A stretch of DNA of 64,000 bases from contig NZ_JAVRHX010000003.1 in the NCBI RefSeq assembly GCF_031846345.1, positions 186,001 through 250,000 of the forward strand. The letters run 5' to 3'. Made by a program: the position numbers and the translations under genes. The DNA is from Glaciecola petra (lineage in GTDB: Bacteria > Pseudomonadota > Gammaproteobacteria > Enterobacterales > Alteromonadaceae). Below are positions 37,487-45,579 of this stretch, one piece after another (positions within the stretch are counted from its first letter, which is position 1; each line of letters begins with the position of its first letter). Below the pieces are notes generated by a model that ran no database searches, was not told where the DNA came from, and saw only the letters and a program-made list of their open reading frames with translations.

Positions 37487-37515
37487 TAAAATAGCGCTTA
37501 AAAGCGCTATTTTTA
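37487..37515 (+). terminator. Rho-independent terminator after pilQ
   Basis: A hairpin with stem AAATAGCGCTT and complement AAGCGCTATTT, followed by T residues, lies 25 bases after the pilQ stop. A second small hairpin (AAGTCTA/TAGACTT, 37461-37479) precedes it. The remaining bases to aroK (37719) show nothing else I could identify; an aroK promoter is expected there. Confidence 0.75.
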
Positions 37516-37718
37516 CATCTACTTACAAGCATTTGCTTCACAGGGCTTGCAAACACAGCCCGTTACTTGAGATAATCCCGCGGCTCGAATTAAAGACGAG
37601 GATTTTTGCGCTCATAGCACTGGCTTATTGAAGCATTAGAAGGCTATGGTAATTGTCGGTAACCAAACACAAAACACTGTGCCGACACCACTTATATTAG
37701 ATGTGAATTAATACAAAT

Positions 37719-38234
37719 ATGGCAGAGAAACGTAACGTATTCCTTGTAGGACCTATGGGGGCTGGTAAAAGTACTATAGGCAGGCACTTAGCAGAAGAAT
37801 TACATTTAGATTTTTTTGATTCAGACCAAGAAATTGAACGCAGAACTGGGGCAGATATCGCTTGGATATTTGACCTAGAGGGAGAAGACGGTTTTCGCAA
37901 ACGCGAAGAAGGCGTGATTCATGATCTTACTGACAAGCAAGGTATTGTATTAGCAACAGGCGGCGGTTCAGTCGTTTCAAAAGCGGTAAGAAATCGCTTA
38001 TCTGCTCGGGGTATTGTCGTTTATTTACAAACGACAATCGATAAGCAAGTCGCGAGAACACAACGAGATAAAAGGCGCCCTCTTCTGCAAAATGATGACC
38101 CAGAGGCAGTTCTAATTGCCCTGTCAGAAGAACGCAATCCACTATACGAAGAAGTGGCTGATTATGTTATTGACACAGACGAGCAAAGTGCACGCGCGGT
38201 TGCCAATCAAATCATTGGTAAAATAGGATTATAG
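37719..38234 (+). CDS. aroK: Shikimate kinase I
   Basis: A 171-residue cytoplasmic kinase that phosphorylates shikimate. The Walker A is GPMGAGKSTIG (residues 11-21). DSDQEIERRTG (Asp pair binding shikimate/Mg), FRKREE and LATGGGSV follow. It is linked to aroB, 12 bases downstream, as in most gammaproteobacteria. Confidence 0.96.
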   Translation: MAEKRNVFLVGPMGAGKSTIGRHLAEELHLDFFDSDQEIERRTGADIAWIFDLEGEDGFRKREEGVIHDLTDKQGIVLATGGGSVVSKAVRNRLSARGIVVYLQTTIDKQVARTQRDKRRPLLQNDDPEAVLIALSEERNPLYEEVADYVIDTDEQSARAVANQIIGKIGL

Positions 38235-38246
38235 TAGGCCAATATT

Positions 38247-39335
38247 ATGCCCAATATTCGCGTTGACCTTGGAGAGCGAAGTTATCCCATCAAAATAGAA
38301 GCCGGTGCATTTTTAGACGCCGGCTTTTTGTTGTCCGCAATTAAGGGGAATCATGTTGTCATTATTTCTAATGAAGTTGTTGCGCCACTGTTTCTTGACC
38401 CATTATTGAAACTTTTAGAGCAAGGCGGCAAGACATCTATCCCAATTATATTGCCTGACGGTGAAGCGCAGAAAAACCTACAGAATTTTGAATTAGTATT
38501 GAGTAGAATGCTCGAAGCTAGAATATCTAGAGATGCGTGTGTATTGGCCTTGGGCGGAGGTGTTATTGGTGATTTGAGCGGGTTTGTTGCCGCTTGCTAT
38601 CAGCGTGGCATCGACTTTATACAAATGCCAACGACCTTACTTTCCCAGGTCGATTCTTCTGTTGGTGGAAAAACAGCAGTTAATCATCCTTTAGGTAAAA
38701 ATATGATTGGCGCTTTCTACCAGCCAAAAGCAGTATTAATTGACCCTCAGAGTTTATCTACGCTGCCTGACCGTGAATTTGCCGCAGGGATGGCTGAAGT
38801 CATTAAATATGGCATTATCTATGACTTAGCATTTTTTAATTGGTTAGAACAAAATATTGAATTAATCCAATCCAAATCACTCCAAACCTTAAGCATCATG
38901 ATTGCTAGATGTTGCGAGATAAAAGCAGAAGTCGTTAATTTAGACGAAAAAGAACATGGGATTCGCGCATTGCTGAATCTAGGCCATACATTTGGTCATG
39001 CGATAGAGGCAGAAATGGGTTATGGTAAATGGGTTCATGGTGAGGCTGTAGCCGCTGGCACAATGCTTGCTTGTGAGCTAGCAGTTATGCGCAAACAGAT
39101 GCTGGTGTCAGAATTACGTCAAGTTGAGCAACTACTTGGTGCTTTTTCTTTACCCGTTAAAGGGCCAACATCGATGCAAGCCAAGCATTATATAGGGCAT
39201 ATGCAAAGAGACAAAAAAGTGGTCAGTGGCACGATGCGTTTTATATTGCCCATCGGTATAGGAAAAGCACACGTTGTTAGTGATGTAAAAGATGAAGAAT
39301 TACATCTATTACTTGATTCCACGTCTGTAGAATAA
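38247..39335 (+). CDS. aroB: 3-dehydroquinate synthase
   Basis: A 362-residue NAD+- and metal-dependent enzyme that makes 3-dehydroquinate from DAHP. Motifs: ALGGGVIGDLSGFVAA, PTTLLSQVDSSVGGKTAVN and the metal-ligand region LLNLGHTFGHAIE. It is followed by damX after 51 bases. Confidence 0.96.
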   Translation: MPNIRVDLGERSYPIKIEAGAFLDAGFLLSAIKGNHVVIISNEVVAPLFLDPLLKLLEQGGKTSIPIILPDGEAQKNLQNFELVLSRMLEARISRDACVLALGGGVIGDLSGFVAACYQRGIDFIQMPTTLLSQVDSSVGGKTAVNHPLGKNMIGAFYQPKAVLIDPQSLSTLPDREFAAGMAEVIKYGIIYDLAFFNWLEQNIELIQSKSLQTLSIMIARCCEIKAEVVNLDEKEHGIRALLNLGHTFGHAIEAEMGYGKWVHGEAVAAGTMLACELAVMRKQMLVSELRQVEQLLGAFSLPVKGPTSMQAKHYIGHMQRDKKVVSGTMRFILPIGIGKAHVVSDVKDEELHLLLDSTSVE

Positions 39336-39386
39336 AAACCTCGCAGTGATAACCCATCTTTTTCAGGTTACACGGCTTGATTTAGG

Positions 39387-40769
39387 ATGTTTATATTGTC
39401 AGAGTTACACGATCGCTTAGCACATTTAGTAAATTACTCATCTCAGTTGATTTTCGTCAGCAGCGAGAAGCTTTCTGATCAGCATCGAACCTTAAATGAC
39501 TTTTTAGCAGAACAAGAAACAAACACCGAAATCTCCTTTATTAATGCAGATATAGACAACGATATTATTGAATATCGAGCGGCTATTTGCCGACAACTAA
39601 CCGGCCAAACAGTAGGCAGTTTTATTAGGCCATTACCGCTTTTGTTAGAAGAATACGACAGCAATGGGGCTGCCGTTCTGGTATGTATTACCCAAGCCGA
39701 GTGTTTACCTCAGTCTTTTTTACAGGAATTGTGGGATTGGGTTAGTGAGGCGCAAAGTGCAAATAGACCTACACATATCAACGTGATTTTGTTTGCTGAA
39801 AGTAATTGGGCAGAATCTGCACAAGAATGGCTCCCAAAACAAAACAGTCATAAACCTATCTTATTGTCGTCGCAAAATGTTGACGCAACAGGCTTTGATG
39901 TACATGCCTTAGAAGCACTAATGGCGGAAGATAAATCATGGTTTGCCGTGGCCAATCGTCCAATTGTTAGTAACAAATGGTTTATTGGCAGTGTCCTAGG
40001 TCTGTTTTTTGTTATTTTTATCGGTTTAATAGCTTGGCAGTACCCTGAAGAAATAAGCGACGTTATTGCGGGAGACTTCTCAAATCCAGAAGATGTAGCG
40101 GTATTTGATATAGAGGAAGCTGACTTAGCATTAGATATTGTTGCCAACGAAGCGGTTGTTCTGAAAAAACCCACAGTCAAAGAAGAAGACTCTAATAAGA
40201 TAAACACATATGCAAGCAACCTTGAACTGGTTGATTCAGAAGCCGATGATAGTCAGCTATCAGCAATCGCTAGTCCACTGACCAATACATTTACAGAAGA
40301 CAATGTATCAAAGCCATCTAGTGGGGATTTCAAAGTACCAGACATTATTAGTGTTGACCAATTAGCGGCTAATTTTGAGTCAGAACTAACAACTGAATCA
40401 AATAAAGATGAAACAATCTTAATCGCTAATGGCAAAAATATTACAGATTCAGAGATTGCTATTGACTATCAGTTTGATGAAACTACACTATTATCATTGC
40501 CTTCCGATGCAATCGTATTGCAATTATCAGGAATACAAAACCCCAGCGTTTTAGAAGATTTTTTAAACGATAATAGCTTAAGAAATTCTACATGGGTTTA
40601 CCAGACCGAACGTTATGGTGGCGCTTGGTATGTTGTATTGTATAAAGACTCATTTGCGTCGATAGAGTCAGCGCTTAACAAATTAACGAGCTTACCCGAA
40701 GAAATAAGGCAAGCCCAACCGTTCGCTAAAAGTGTTAATCAGATCCAGTTAGAAATTAAACAACGCTAG
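39387..40769 (+). CDS. damX: DamX-like SPOR-domain cell-division protein
   Basis: A 460-residue bitopic protein. The N-terminal 185 residues are a degenerate ATPase-like cytoplasmic region. A TM lies at about 198-217, followed by an acidic low-complexity periplasmic stretch and a C-terminal SPOR domain (about 370-455; VLQLSGIQ, WYVVLYKDSFASIESA) that binds denuded septal peptidoglycan. Identification rests on domain layout and on position between aroB and dam. Confidence 0.85.
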   Translation: MFILSELHDRLAHLVNYSSQLIFVSSEKLSDQHRTLNDFLAEQETNTEISFINADIDNDIIEYRAAICRQLTGQTVGSFIRPLPLLLEEYDSNGAAVLVCITQAECLPQSFLQELWDWVSEAQSANRPTHINVILFAESNWAESAQEWLPKQNSHKPILLSSQNVDATGFDVHALEALMAEDKSWFAVANRPIVSNKWFIGSVLGLFFVIFIGLIAWQYPEEISDVIAGDFSNPEDVAVFDIEEADLALDIVANEAVVLKKPTVKEEDSNKINTYASNLELVDSEADDSQLSAIASPLTNTFTEDNVSKPSSGDFKVPDIISVDQLAANFESELTTESNKDETILIANGKNITDSEIAIDYQFDETTLLSLPSDAIVLQLSGIQNPSVLEDFLNDNSLRNSTWVYQTERYGGAWYVVLYKDSFASIESALNKLTSLPEEIRQAQPFAKSVNQIQLEIKQR

Positions 40770-40810
40770 CATACGCCTTACAAAATATAAAAATAATAAA
40801 TAGGAATAGA

Positions 40811-41191
40811 GTGAGCAAAGAAGCAAGTAACAGGCTTTACCGATCACCGCTCAAATGGGCTGGTGGTAAACGACGCATCGTGCACCGCATTGCGGCACTA
40901 CTACCCAAGAATAATACCTCTCACTTAATTGAACCCTTTGTAGGTGGAGGTTCAGTTTTCTTAAATTTAAACTTTGACAACTACACTCTTTTTGATAGCA
41001 ATCCTGACCTGATTTCTCTGTTTAACACTATAAAAAGTGAGCCAGAAGCGTTAATTAGTCAAGCCAATGCATTATTTACCCCGCTGAATAATCAATCAGA
41101 AAATTATTATCAAATTCGTGAGCAGTTTAATCGAACAAACGACTCATTAAAACGGTCAGCCATGTTTATTTACTTAAACAGACACGGATAG
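40811..41191 (+). pseudogene. dam: 5' part of the chromosomal dam gene, interrupted by the island
   Basis: GTG start at 40811 behind a TAGGAATAG site. The 126 residues match the first half of Dam: LKWAGGKRRIV (motif X), IEPFVGGGSVFLNL (motif I, SAM binding) and IYLNRHG. Normal Dam continues YNGLCRYN, but here a TAG stop (41189-41191) contributed by the inserted element ends the frame. The continuation, with catalytic DPPY, is found 15 kb away at 56332. The fragment lacks the catalytic motif and should be inactive. It follows damX by 41 bases, the usual gene order. Confidence 0.95.
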
Positions 41192-41196
41192 AGTTG
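41185..41196 (+). other. Left attachment junction (attL-like) of the island
   Basis: Dam sequence ends in CACGG, then comes A and TAGAGTTG (41189-41196). TAGAGTTG is the reverse complement of CAACTCTA at the other end. The TAG that terminates the dam frame is part of this arm. Confidence 0.7.
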
Positions 41197-41202
41197 CTAG
41201 TT

Positions 41203-41257
41203 TTTTATGACGGTTAGAGTAGAATTCGTAAGGTCTAACTTTTATGACTGAGACCTT
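41203..41257 (+). repeat. Repeats near the left end, possible recombinase arm sites
   Basis: TTTTATGAC occurs at 41203-41211 and again at 41240-41248. The inverted pair AAGGTCT (41230-41236) and AGACCTT (41251-41257) brackets the second copy. TTATGAC also occurs near the right end (56214-56220). They lie between the island end and the recombinase gene, where arm-type binding sites or its promoter/operator would be expected. Function is inferred only from position. Confidence 0.4.
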
Positions 41258-41315
41258 GTAAGTAAGAGAATTGTTCTATACTAGTTAAGTGTTTTTTCCA
41301 AAACGGTAAAACGTA

Positions 41316-41870
41316 ATGACTGGTTCGTTCAACATATTCCTAATAGATGCACAGGTCGACATATCTAGTAAAAAGCTAGTTCTACTTTCAACTGAACAAC
41401 GTATTAGCGCTGTCTCCGGAAAATTTAAGAACTGGAAGCCACTGCGCTTATTACTGCGCGAAGATGGTAGTCTTGTGTATCCGCAAAATCATTACTTACA
41501 TTATTTGCTTAAAGTAAAAGGAAATAAAAATGTTAATACGGCGGGATATGCCCTCTTACATTTTACCAGGTGGCTTTGCCAAGCGAAATGCAGCTATCGC
41601 TCAGTGACTGAAAGCCATAGAGAGAGTCCTGTATGGCTTTTTTCTAATTACCTTATTGATTTAATTAAACGCCCGTCGACACAGAGTTCGAATATTTCTC
41701 TTTCAACTGCGCGGTCATACCTGCTTATCGTTATTGATTTTTATAAATTTTTACATCATGAGGGGATATTGAAGATTGACGAGACACATAAACCATTTAA
41801 TTTCGAAAACAGAAGAATCTTCTTATCTAATTCATCAAATCACACTGTCTTTTTCTCTGACTTTGCCTGA
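41316..41870 (+). pseudogene. Tyrosine recombinase (integrase), N-terminal part only
   Basis: 184 residues that look like the N-terminal and core-binding (SAM-like) region of a large tyrosine recombinase: YLHYLLKVKGNKNVNTAGYA, then LHFTRWL and TARSYLLIVIDFYKFL. The catalytic domain with R...HxxR...Y is absent. The frame breaks off at about 41848, where the DNA switches to czcA-like sequence, and the last ten or so residues are read from that foreign DNA. It starts about 130 bases inside the left end and reads inward, as integrases of islands usually do. It should be inactive. The family call is by pattern, not alignment. Confidence 0.72.
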
Positions 41871-41920
41871 CATAAATATAGCAACTGCTGAAGACACAAT
41901 AGTGATTGAGAATACTATAG
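41849..41920 (-). pseudogene. Scrap of a czcA-type RND efflux gene
   Basis: This stretch aligns without gaps to 47809-47880 inside the intact czcA gene, in the same orientation. From 41851 to 41920, 58 of 70 bases agree (83 percent). On the minus strand it still reads SITIVSSAVAIFMSGKV, against SITIVPAAVAMFMSGKV in the intact protein. The divergence shows it came from a different czcA copy. It abuts the broken integrase, so one rearrangement probably removed both the integrase catalytic half and most of a second efflux gene. Confidence 0.85.
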
Positions 41921-41981
41921 AATTTATATGCTTTAATCTCCAAAGTCCTTAACACGGGGCAATCAAAATCATCCCTGATGT

Positions 41982-44021
41982 TTAAAACGACACCCTAACC
42001 CCCGCATTTGCAATAAACCCATCATTCCTAGACCATATATCAGTTGTCCATTGACCACCTGGTGCTCTTGCAGGCAATAGCAACGGATGTTCATCAGTTT
42101 GTCTGATATCCAAAAGATTCTCCAGATTTATAAAATAACTGGCACGACCAACCGTAATTTCTCCCATAAGCCCTAAGTGCCAATAAGGGTCGGACTCATC
42201 GATAAACGGATTGTCGTTCACGCGCTGCGGACCTGTATAATAAGCTTCGAACCCTACTCGAAATTCTTCCTCTTCCTCCCACATGGCAACAAAACCTGCT
42301 GAATGCTTGGGTGTGAGTGCAATTTTTTGACTGTCGCCGTCGGCAGTAGCTTGTTCAGTAGCATCTAAGTAGAGATAACTAGCAGTCAGTTTAATATCGC
42401 GCCAATAATATCGTACTAACACTTCAGACCCACGAATTTGACTTTCTCCATCGGCATTAACGAGTCTCACTCGGTCTAGCATCATATTTTCCTGAGACGA
42501 AAAAGCTTCTAACTCTGTTACGTTTTCAACATTTGATCCAAACAGTGTGAAGCTCGTTTCTATTTTGTTGTAAGTATAGGTGAAGTCTAACGACGCAGTT
42601 TCAGCTTGTTCTTCTGCTAAATTTTGGATTGGTGCCAACCTAGATAGCCCTGCGGCTTCAAGTTCTTCTACGAATGGCGTCGGTGCGTAATAACCTTTTC
42701 CATAAGAGCCTCGAATGGTTAAATCGCCAGGTCTGTACAGTAGTGAGACCCTTGGGCTTATCTGGGTACCAAAATCACTGTGTTCATCAACTCTTGCACT
42801 AACAGAAGTCGTCAATTCAGAGGTCATTTCATAGTCTACTTGTGCGAATAGACTTGGCACCTCATAAGAATAGTCGAATGTCGAAAACGCATCCGATTCA
42901 TAAATATCAGACAAATACGCTAGACCAACTACCCAATCGCTTCTATCGGTGTAACTAGACAAACTGCTCTCTAATAAATAACTTTCGTGTTTGTCGTCTT
43001 CAATAACATCACCAAAAAGGTGATTATGCTCTTGTATCATGGCTGATGCTCTGGTTGAGAAGGTATAATTGTCGCCAAGGGGCATGGTAAAAACCAAGCC
43101 ACTGTCGAAACGCTTTGAATCCTGCGTTTGTTCAAACGCGTCACCATCTGCTACCACACCGCCATCCACAGTCCCCCCTCTTCTGTTTTCGGTCATATAA
43201 CCAGCAGTAAAATACAGACTTTCACCCTCGTCCCCGTTCCAAAATAATCTAGGGCGAACGGTGTAGCGCTCATACCCAGCCAAGTCTATCCAATCGTCAT
43301 TATCAATATCGACACTTTTTTGGTGGTGAGCGCCTGCGGTTAAGGAGGCTTTCAGCGCTGTTGATAAAGGAGCTTCTATGTACGCCGTGACATCTTGAGC
43401 GTCACGGGTAGTTAGATTAACGATAGTCTCTCCATTAAACTCTTCGCCTGGCCGTCTAGAGACAAGATTAATAACGCCACCTAAGGCCGAGCCGCCATAC
43501 AAAGAAGATGCGGATCCTTTGATTATTTCAACCCTCCCTAAATCAGTAGGCGGGATCTGTAATATGCCGATAGATGCCGCTTGATTTCCATACAGAGGTA
43601 ATCCATCTGCAAGTAACTGAGTGTATCGCCCGTAAAGGCCTTGTAGACGAATATTTGCGCTGCCAAGAGCGGGTGAAGTTGTCTGAACGCGCACACCTCC
43701 GGTCTCTGCAACAAGCATAGATATATTCCCTGGGCGCATGGTTGATTTTTCCATTATCTCTTCACGGTTAATTATCTCTACACGCATTGGCAGTTCGTCT
43801 GCAATCCGACCTGATCGGGTTGCTTGTACAATAATTTTCTCGACGTCTTCATCATCATCGTCATCTTCTTGCTGCAAATCGTTGTTTTCGCTAAGCATGC
43901 TGCCAGACCTTAGAGCGGGTTCTTTGGCGTTTGACGCCATCACTAACTTTTGACCGGCAATGGCCTCAGATGCACACGTAAACAAGATAACTAGCGAGGC
44001 GATGCGTGATAACGAAAACAT
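41982..44021 (-). CDS. TonB-dependent outer-membrane receptor, probably metal-related
   Basis: About 679 residues. ATG 44021 follows GGAGC and opens a signal peptide (MFSLSRIASLVILF ... EAIAG); a TTG six codons earlier is less likely. A very acidic segment (QQEDDDDDEDVEK) precedes the plug domain (MRVEIINREEIM, GLYGRYTQLLADGLPLYG, IKGSASSLYGGSALGGVINL). The beta-barrel runs to a C-terminal Phe (NAGVRVSF), as outer-membrane proteins require. It is divergent from a CadR/PbrR-like regulator gene (69 bases between start codons), with an operator-like dyad between them. Substrate unknown; context suggests a metal ion or metal complex. Confidence 0.85.
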   Translation of the reverse strand: MFSLSRIASLVILFTCASEAIAGQKLVMASNAKEPALRSGSMLSENNDLQQEDDDDDEDVEKIIVQATRSGRIADELPMRVEIINREEIMEKSTMRPGNISMLVAETGGVRVQTTSPALGSANIRLQGLYGRYTQLLADGLPLYGNQAASIGILQIPPTDLGRVEIIKGSASSLYGGSALGGVINLVSRRPGEEFNGETIVNLTTRDAQDVTAYIEAPLSTALKASLTAGAHHQKSVDIDNDDWIDLAGYERYTVRPRLFWNGDEGESLYFTAGYMTENRRGGTVDGGVVADGDAFEQTQDSKRFDSGLVFTMPLGDNYTFSTRASAMIQEHNHLFGDVIEDDKHESYLLESSLSSYTDRSDWVVGLAYLSDIYESDAFSTFDYSYEVPSLFAQVDYEMTSELTTSVSARVDEHSDFGTQISPRVSLLYRPGDLTIRGSYGKGYYAPTPFVEELEAAGLSRLAPIQNLAEEQAETASLDFTYTYNKIETSFTLFGSNVENVTELEAFSSQENMMLDRVRLVNADGESQIRGSEVLVRYYWRDIKLTASYLYLDATEQATADGDSQKIALTPKHSAGFVAMWEEEEEFRVGFEAYYTGPQRVNDNPFIDESDPYWHLGLMGEITVGRASYFINLENLLDIRQTDEHPLLLPARAPGGQWTTDIWSRNDGFIANAGVRVSF

Positions 44022-44057
44022 AAAACTGCTCCAATTCAATATTATTAATGTACAATA

Positions 44058-44074
44058 ACTATAAAGCTTACAGT
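44058..44074. promoter_or_regulatory. Operator-like dyad between the TonB receptor and its MerR-type regulator
   Basis: ACTATAAAGCTTACAGT is an imperfect 17-bp palindrome (12 of 17 positions self-complementary). For the receptor it would sit between a possible -35 TTACTG and -10 TACATT spaced 18 bp, the long spacing used by MerR-family activators. It is weaker than the two other MerR-type sites in this island. Confidence 0.45.
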
Positions 44075-44089
44075 AACTGGAAGGTCAAC

Positions 44090-44479
44090 ATGAAAATCAG
44101 CGAATTAGCGAAAGCTACAAATGTGAGTGCTAAAACAATTCGTTATTACGAGCAAGTCAATCTGCTATTGCCAGCTAAAAGAAGTGAAAGTGGATACAGG
44201 CATTACGATAAAAAAGATATCGCAACGCTTGTGTTTATAAGGCGTTGTAGAGAGCTTAATATTCCTATTATCGATATAAAGCGCCTGCTCGATGTTCAGA
44301 ATAACCCAAACGCTTCTTGCGCCTTTATCGACGAGATGATTCAAAATCAACTTATTCGCATTCAGGCGGCTCAGAAAGAGCTCGCCCTGTTAGAAAAGTC
44401 ATTAGCGTCACTTGCATCATCGTGCAACAATCATACTGTTGAAGGATGCTCGATACTGCATCAGTTGCAATCAAATTAG
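44090..44479 (+). CDS. MerR-family metal regulator (CadR/PbrR-like)
   Basis: 129 residues from ATG 44090, chosen over 44048 because GGAAGG lies just upstream and the protein then begins with the family start MKISELAKATNVS. The winged-helix DNA-binding domain is followed by the dimerisation helix and metal loop. Cys77, Cys112 and Cys120 are placed as in Cd/Pb/Zn sensors of this family. Its neighbour is the divergent TonB receptor, the likely target. The downstream mer genes converge on it. Confidence 0.85.
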   Translation: MKISELAKATNVSAKTIRYYEQVNLLLPAKRSESGYRHYDKKDIATLVFIRRCRELNIPIIDIKRLLDVQNNPNASCAFIDEMIQNQLIRIQAAQKELALLEKSLASLASSCNNHTVEGCSILHQLQSN

Positions 44480-44598
44480 CTCAGTCTGATAACACGAAGT
44501 GACTTTGGTTTATGTTGTTTCTAAGTGATGAGTCACGAGAGCGCGAACATTTAGTGAAATGTCAGAAAATGCAAGTAATAAACTACTCTCTGCATCTT

Positions 44599-44811
44599 TT
44601 ACTCGCAACAACAGTTACCTTTTTGAATTGGCGGGCATTTCACTGTTCCATATGAGCAAAAAACGCAGCAGTCTCCCCTAAGAGGTTTCAGTATTGATTT
44701 GCAATGAGTGCATTCATAGAAAAATTGACATGCAGTGGTTGGCATTTCCTCTAGTTGGCTATGATTGCATTTAGGACATGTAATTGTTGATAAAAGCTCT
44801 ATTTTGGACAA
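44599..44811 (-). CDS. GDCCVxC small cysteine-rich protein
   Basis: A 70-residue protein with ten Cys, including CPKC, ECTHCKS and the diagnostic RGDCCVFCSYG followed by KCPPIQ. Database entries call this type GDCCVxC domain (seleno)protein; here all positions are ordinary Cys codons. The start appears to be TTG 44811, behind GGGAG. It lies 47 bases after merP on the same strand and is probably the last gene of the mer transcript. A metal-binding or redox role is suggested by its cysteines, but none is established to my knowledge. Confidence 0.75.
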   Translation of the reverse strand: MSKIELLSTITCPKCNHSQLEEMPTTACQFFYECTHCKSILKPLRGDCCVFCSYGTVKCPPIQKGNCCCE

Positions 44812-44858
44812 ATGATAGCGCTCCCAATTTGATTAAAAAAAAGCGATTCGAGAGTAAG

Positions 44859-45134
44859 TTACGATTTTATTCTTGAGGGGAAACCAGCATTCTCTGTCGC
44901 TTTGGTTAGCGCATCAGGGCTAGTAACTTCGTCGTCAAATATCACGACAGCCAGTTTGTTTTCGAATGTAACATCCACTTCTTTTACACCTTTTACACGC
45001 TCTAGTGCTTTTTCTACTGTTATTGGGCATGTAGCACAATCCATTGACGGCACTTCTAAAGTAACGGTTATATCTTTAGCAAATGCTTCGGTGCTGCTGA
45101 CTAACAATAATGACGTGAATAATAATTTTTTCAT
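44859..45134 (-). CDS. merP: Periplasmic mercury-binding protein MerP
   Basis: A 91-residue protein with a signal peptide (cleaved near AFA-KD) and a heavy-metal-associated domain whose motif is MDCATCP. MerP binds Hg2+ in the periplasm and passes it to MerT. It shares VEKALERVKGVKEVDV with known MerP proteins. A GGAGAAA site precedes ATG 45134. It lies 31 bases after merT. Confidence 0.93.
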   Translation of the reverse strand: MKKLLFTSLLLVSSTEAFAKDITVTLEVPSMDCATCPITVEKALERVKGVKEVDVTFENKLAVVIFDDEVTSPDALTKATENAGFPSRIKS

Positions 45135-45165
45135 TTTTTCTCCGATTAAATTTCAGTGATAGTAG

Positions 45166-45510
45166 CTATACTAACCATATAATCCAGTAGTTACTGGTGA
45201 CAAAAAGAAAAGCCAACAGCGCGGTAGACCAAAAAATTACTATTCTCCGCGCTCTTACTTTAGGGCTCGCGCACAACTCACCCTCCGCACATTCTTTCAA
45301 TCGGCCATAAGTTTTCCACCCAGCTAATCCAAATAAAACCACTACGGCAAAAATGAAAATAGGTCGATAAGGATCTAAAAGCGTTAAATAGCTGATCCAC
45401 GTTCCGCTAATGCCCAACAAAAGAAGTACAAGCGGCCCCGCGCAACATGCACTTGCACCGATTGCCGCGGCAAGACCTCCTAAGATGGATACCTGACTAC
45501 TTTTTACCAT
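45166..45510 (-). CDS. merT: Mercuric ion transporter MerT
   Basis: A 114-residue inner-membrane protein with three TM segments. The first carries the Cys pair in GASACCAGPLVLL that accepts Hg2+ from MerP. The cytosolic loop holds a second pair (KECAEGELCAS). MerT imports Hg2+, normally for reduction by MerA. It is preceded by a near-canonical mer promoter and followed by merP. Confidence 0.93.
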   Translation of the reverse strand: MVKSSQVSILGGLAAAIGASACCAGPLVLLLLGISGTWISYLTLLDPYRPIFIFAVVVLFGLAGWKTYGRLKECAEGELCASPKVRARRIVIFWSTALLAFLFVTSNYWIIWLV

Positions 45511-45542
45511 GTTATGACGTGATGTTATTCAAACAGTCTGTA

Positions 45543-45573
45543 GCATAACATCCGTACTTAGGTACGGAGTCAA
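45543..45573 (-). promoter_or_regulatory. mer promoter/operator (PT) upstream of merT
   Basis: On the minus strand: -35 TTGACT (45568-45573), 19-bp spacer, -10 TTATGC (45543-45548). The spacer holds the palindrome CCGTAC-N4-GTACGG (45552-45567). This matches the Tn21/Tn501 MerR operator closely, including the unusual 19-bp spacing that MerR untwists on binding Hg2+. Confidence 0.9.
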
Positions 45574-45579
45574 GCGTTG

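Noticed and set aside
44599..44811. Selenocysteine in the GDCCVxC protein
   Set aside because: The frame uses only Cys codons in the motif and has no in-frame TGA.
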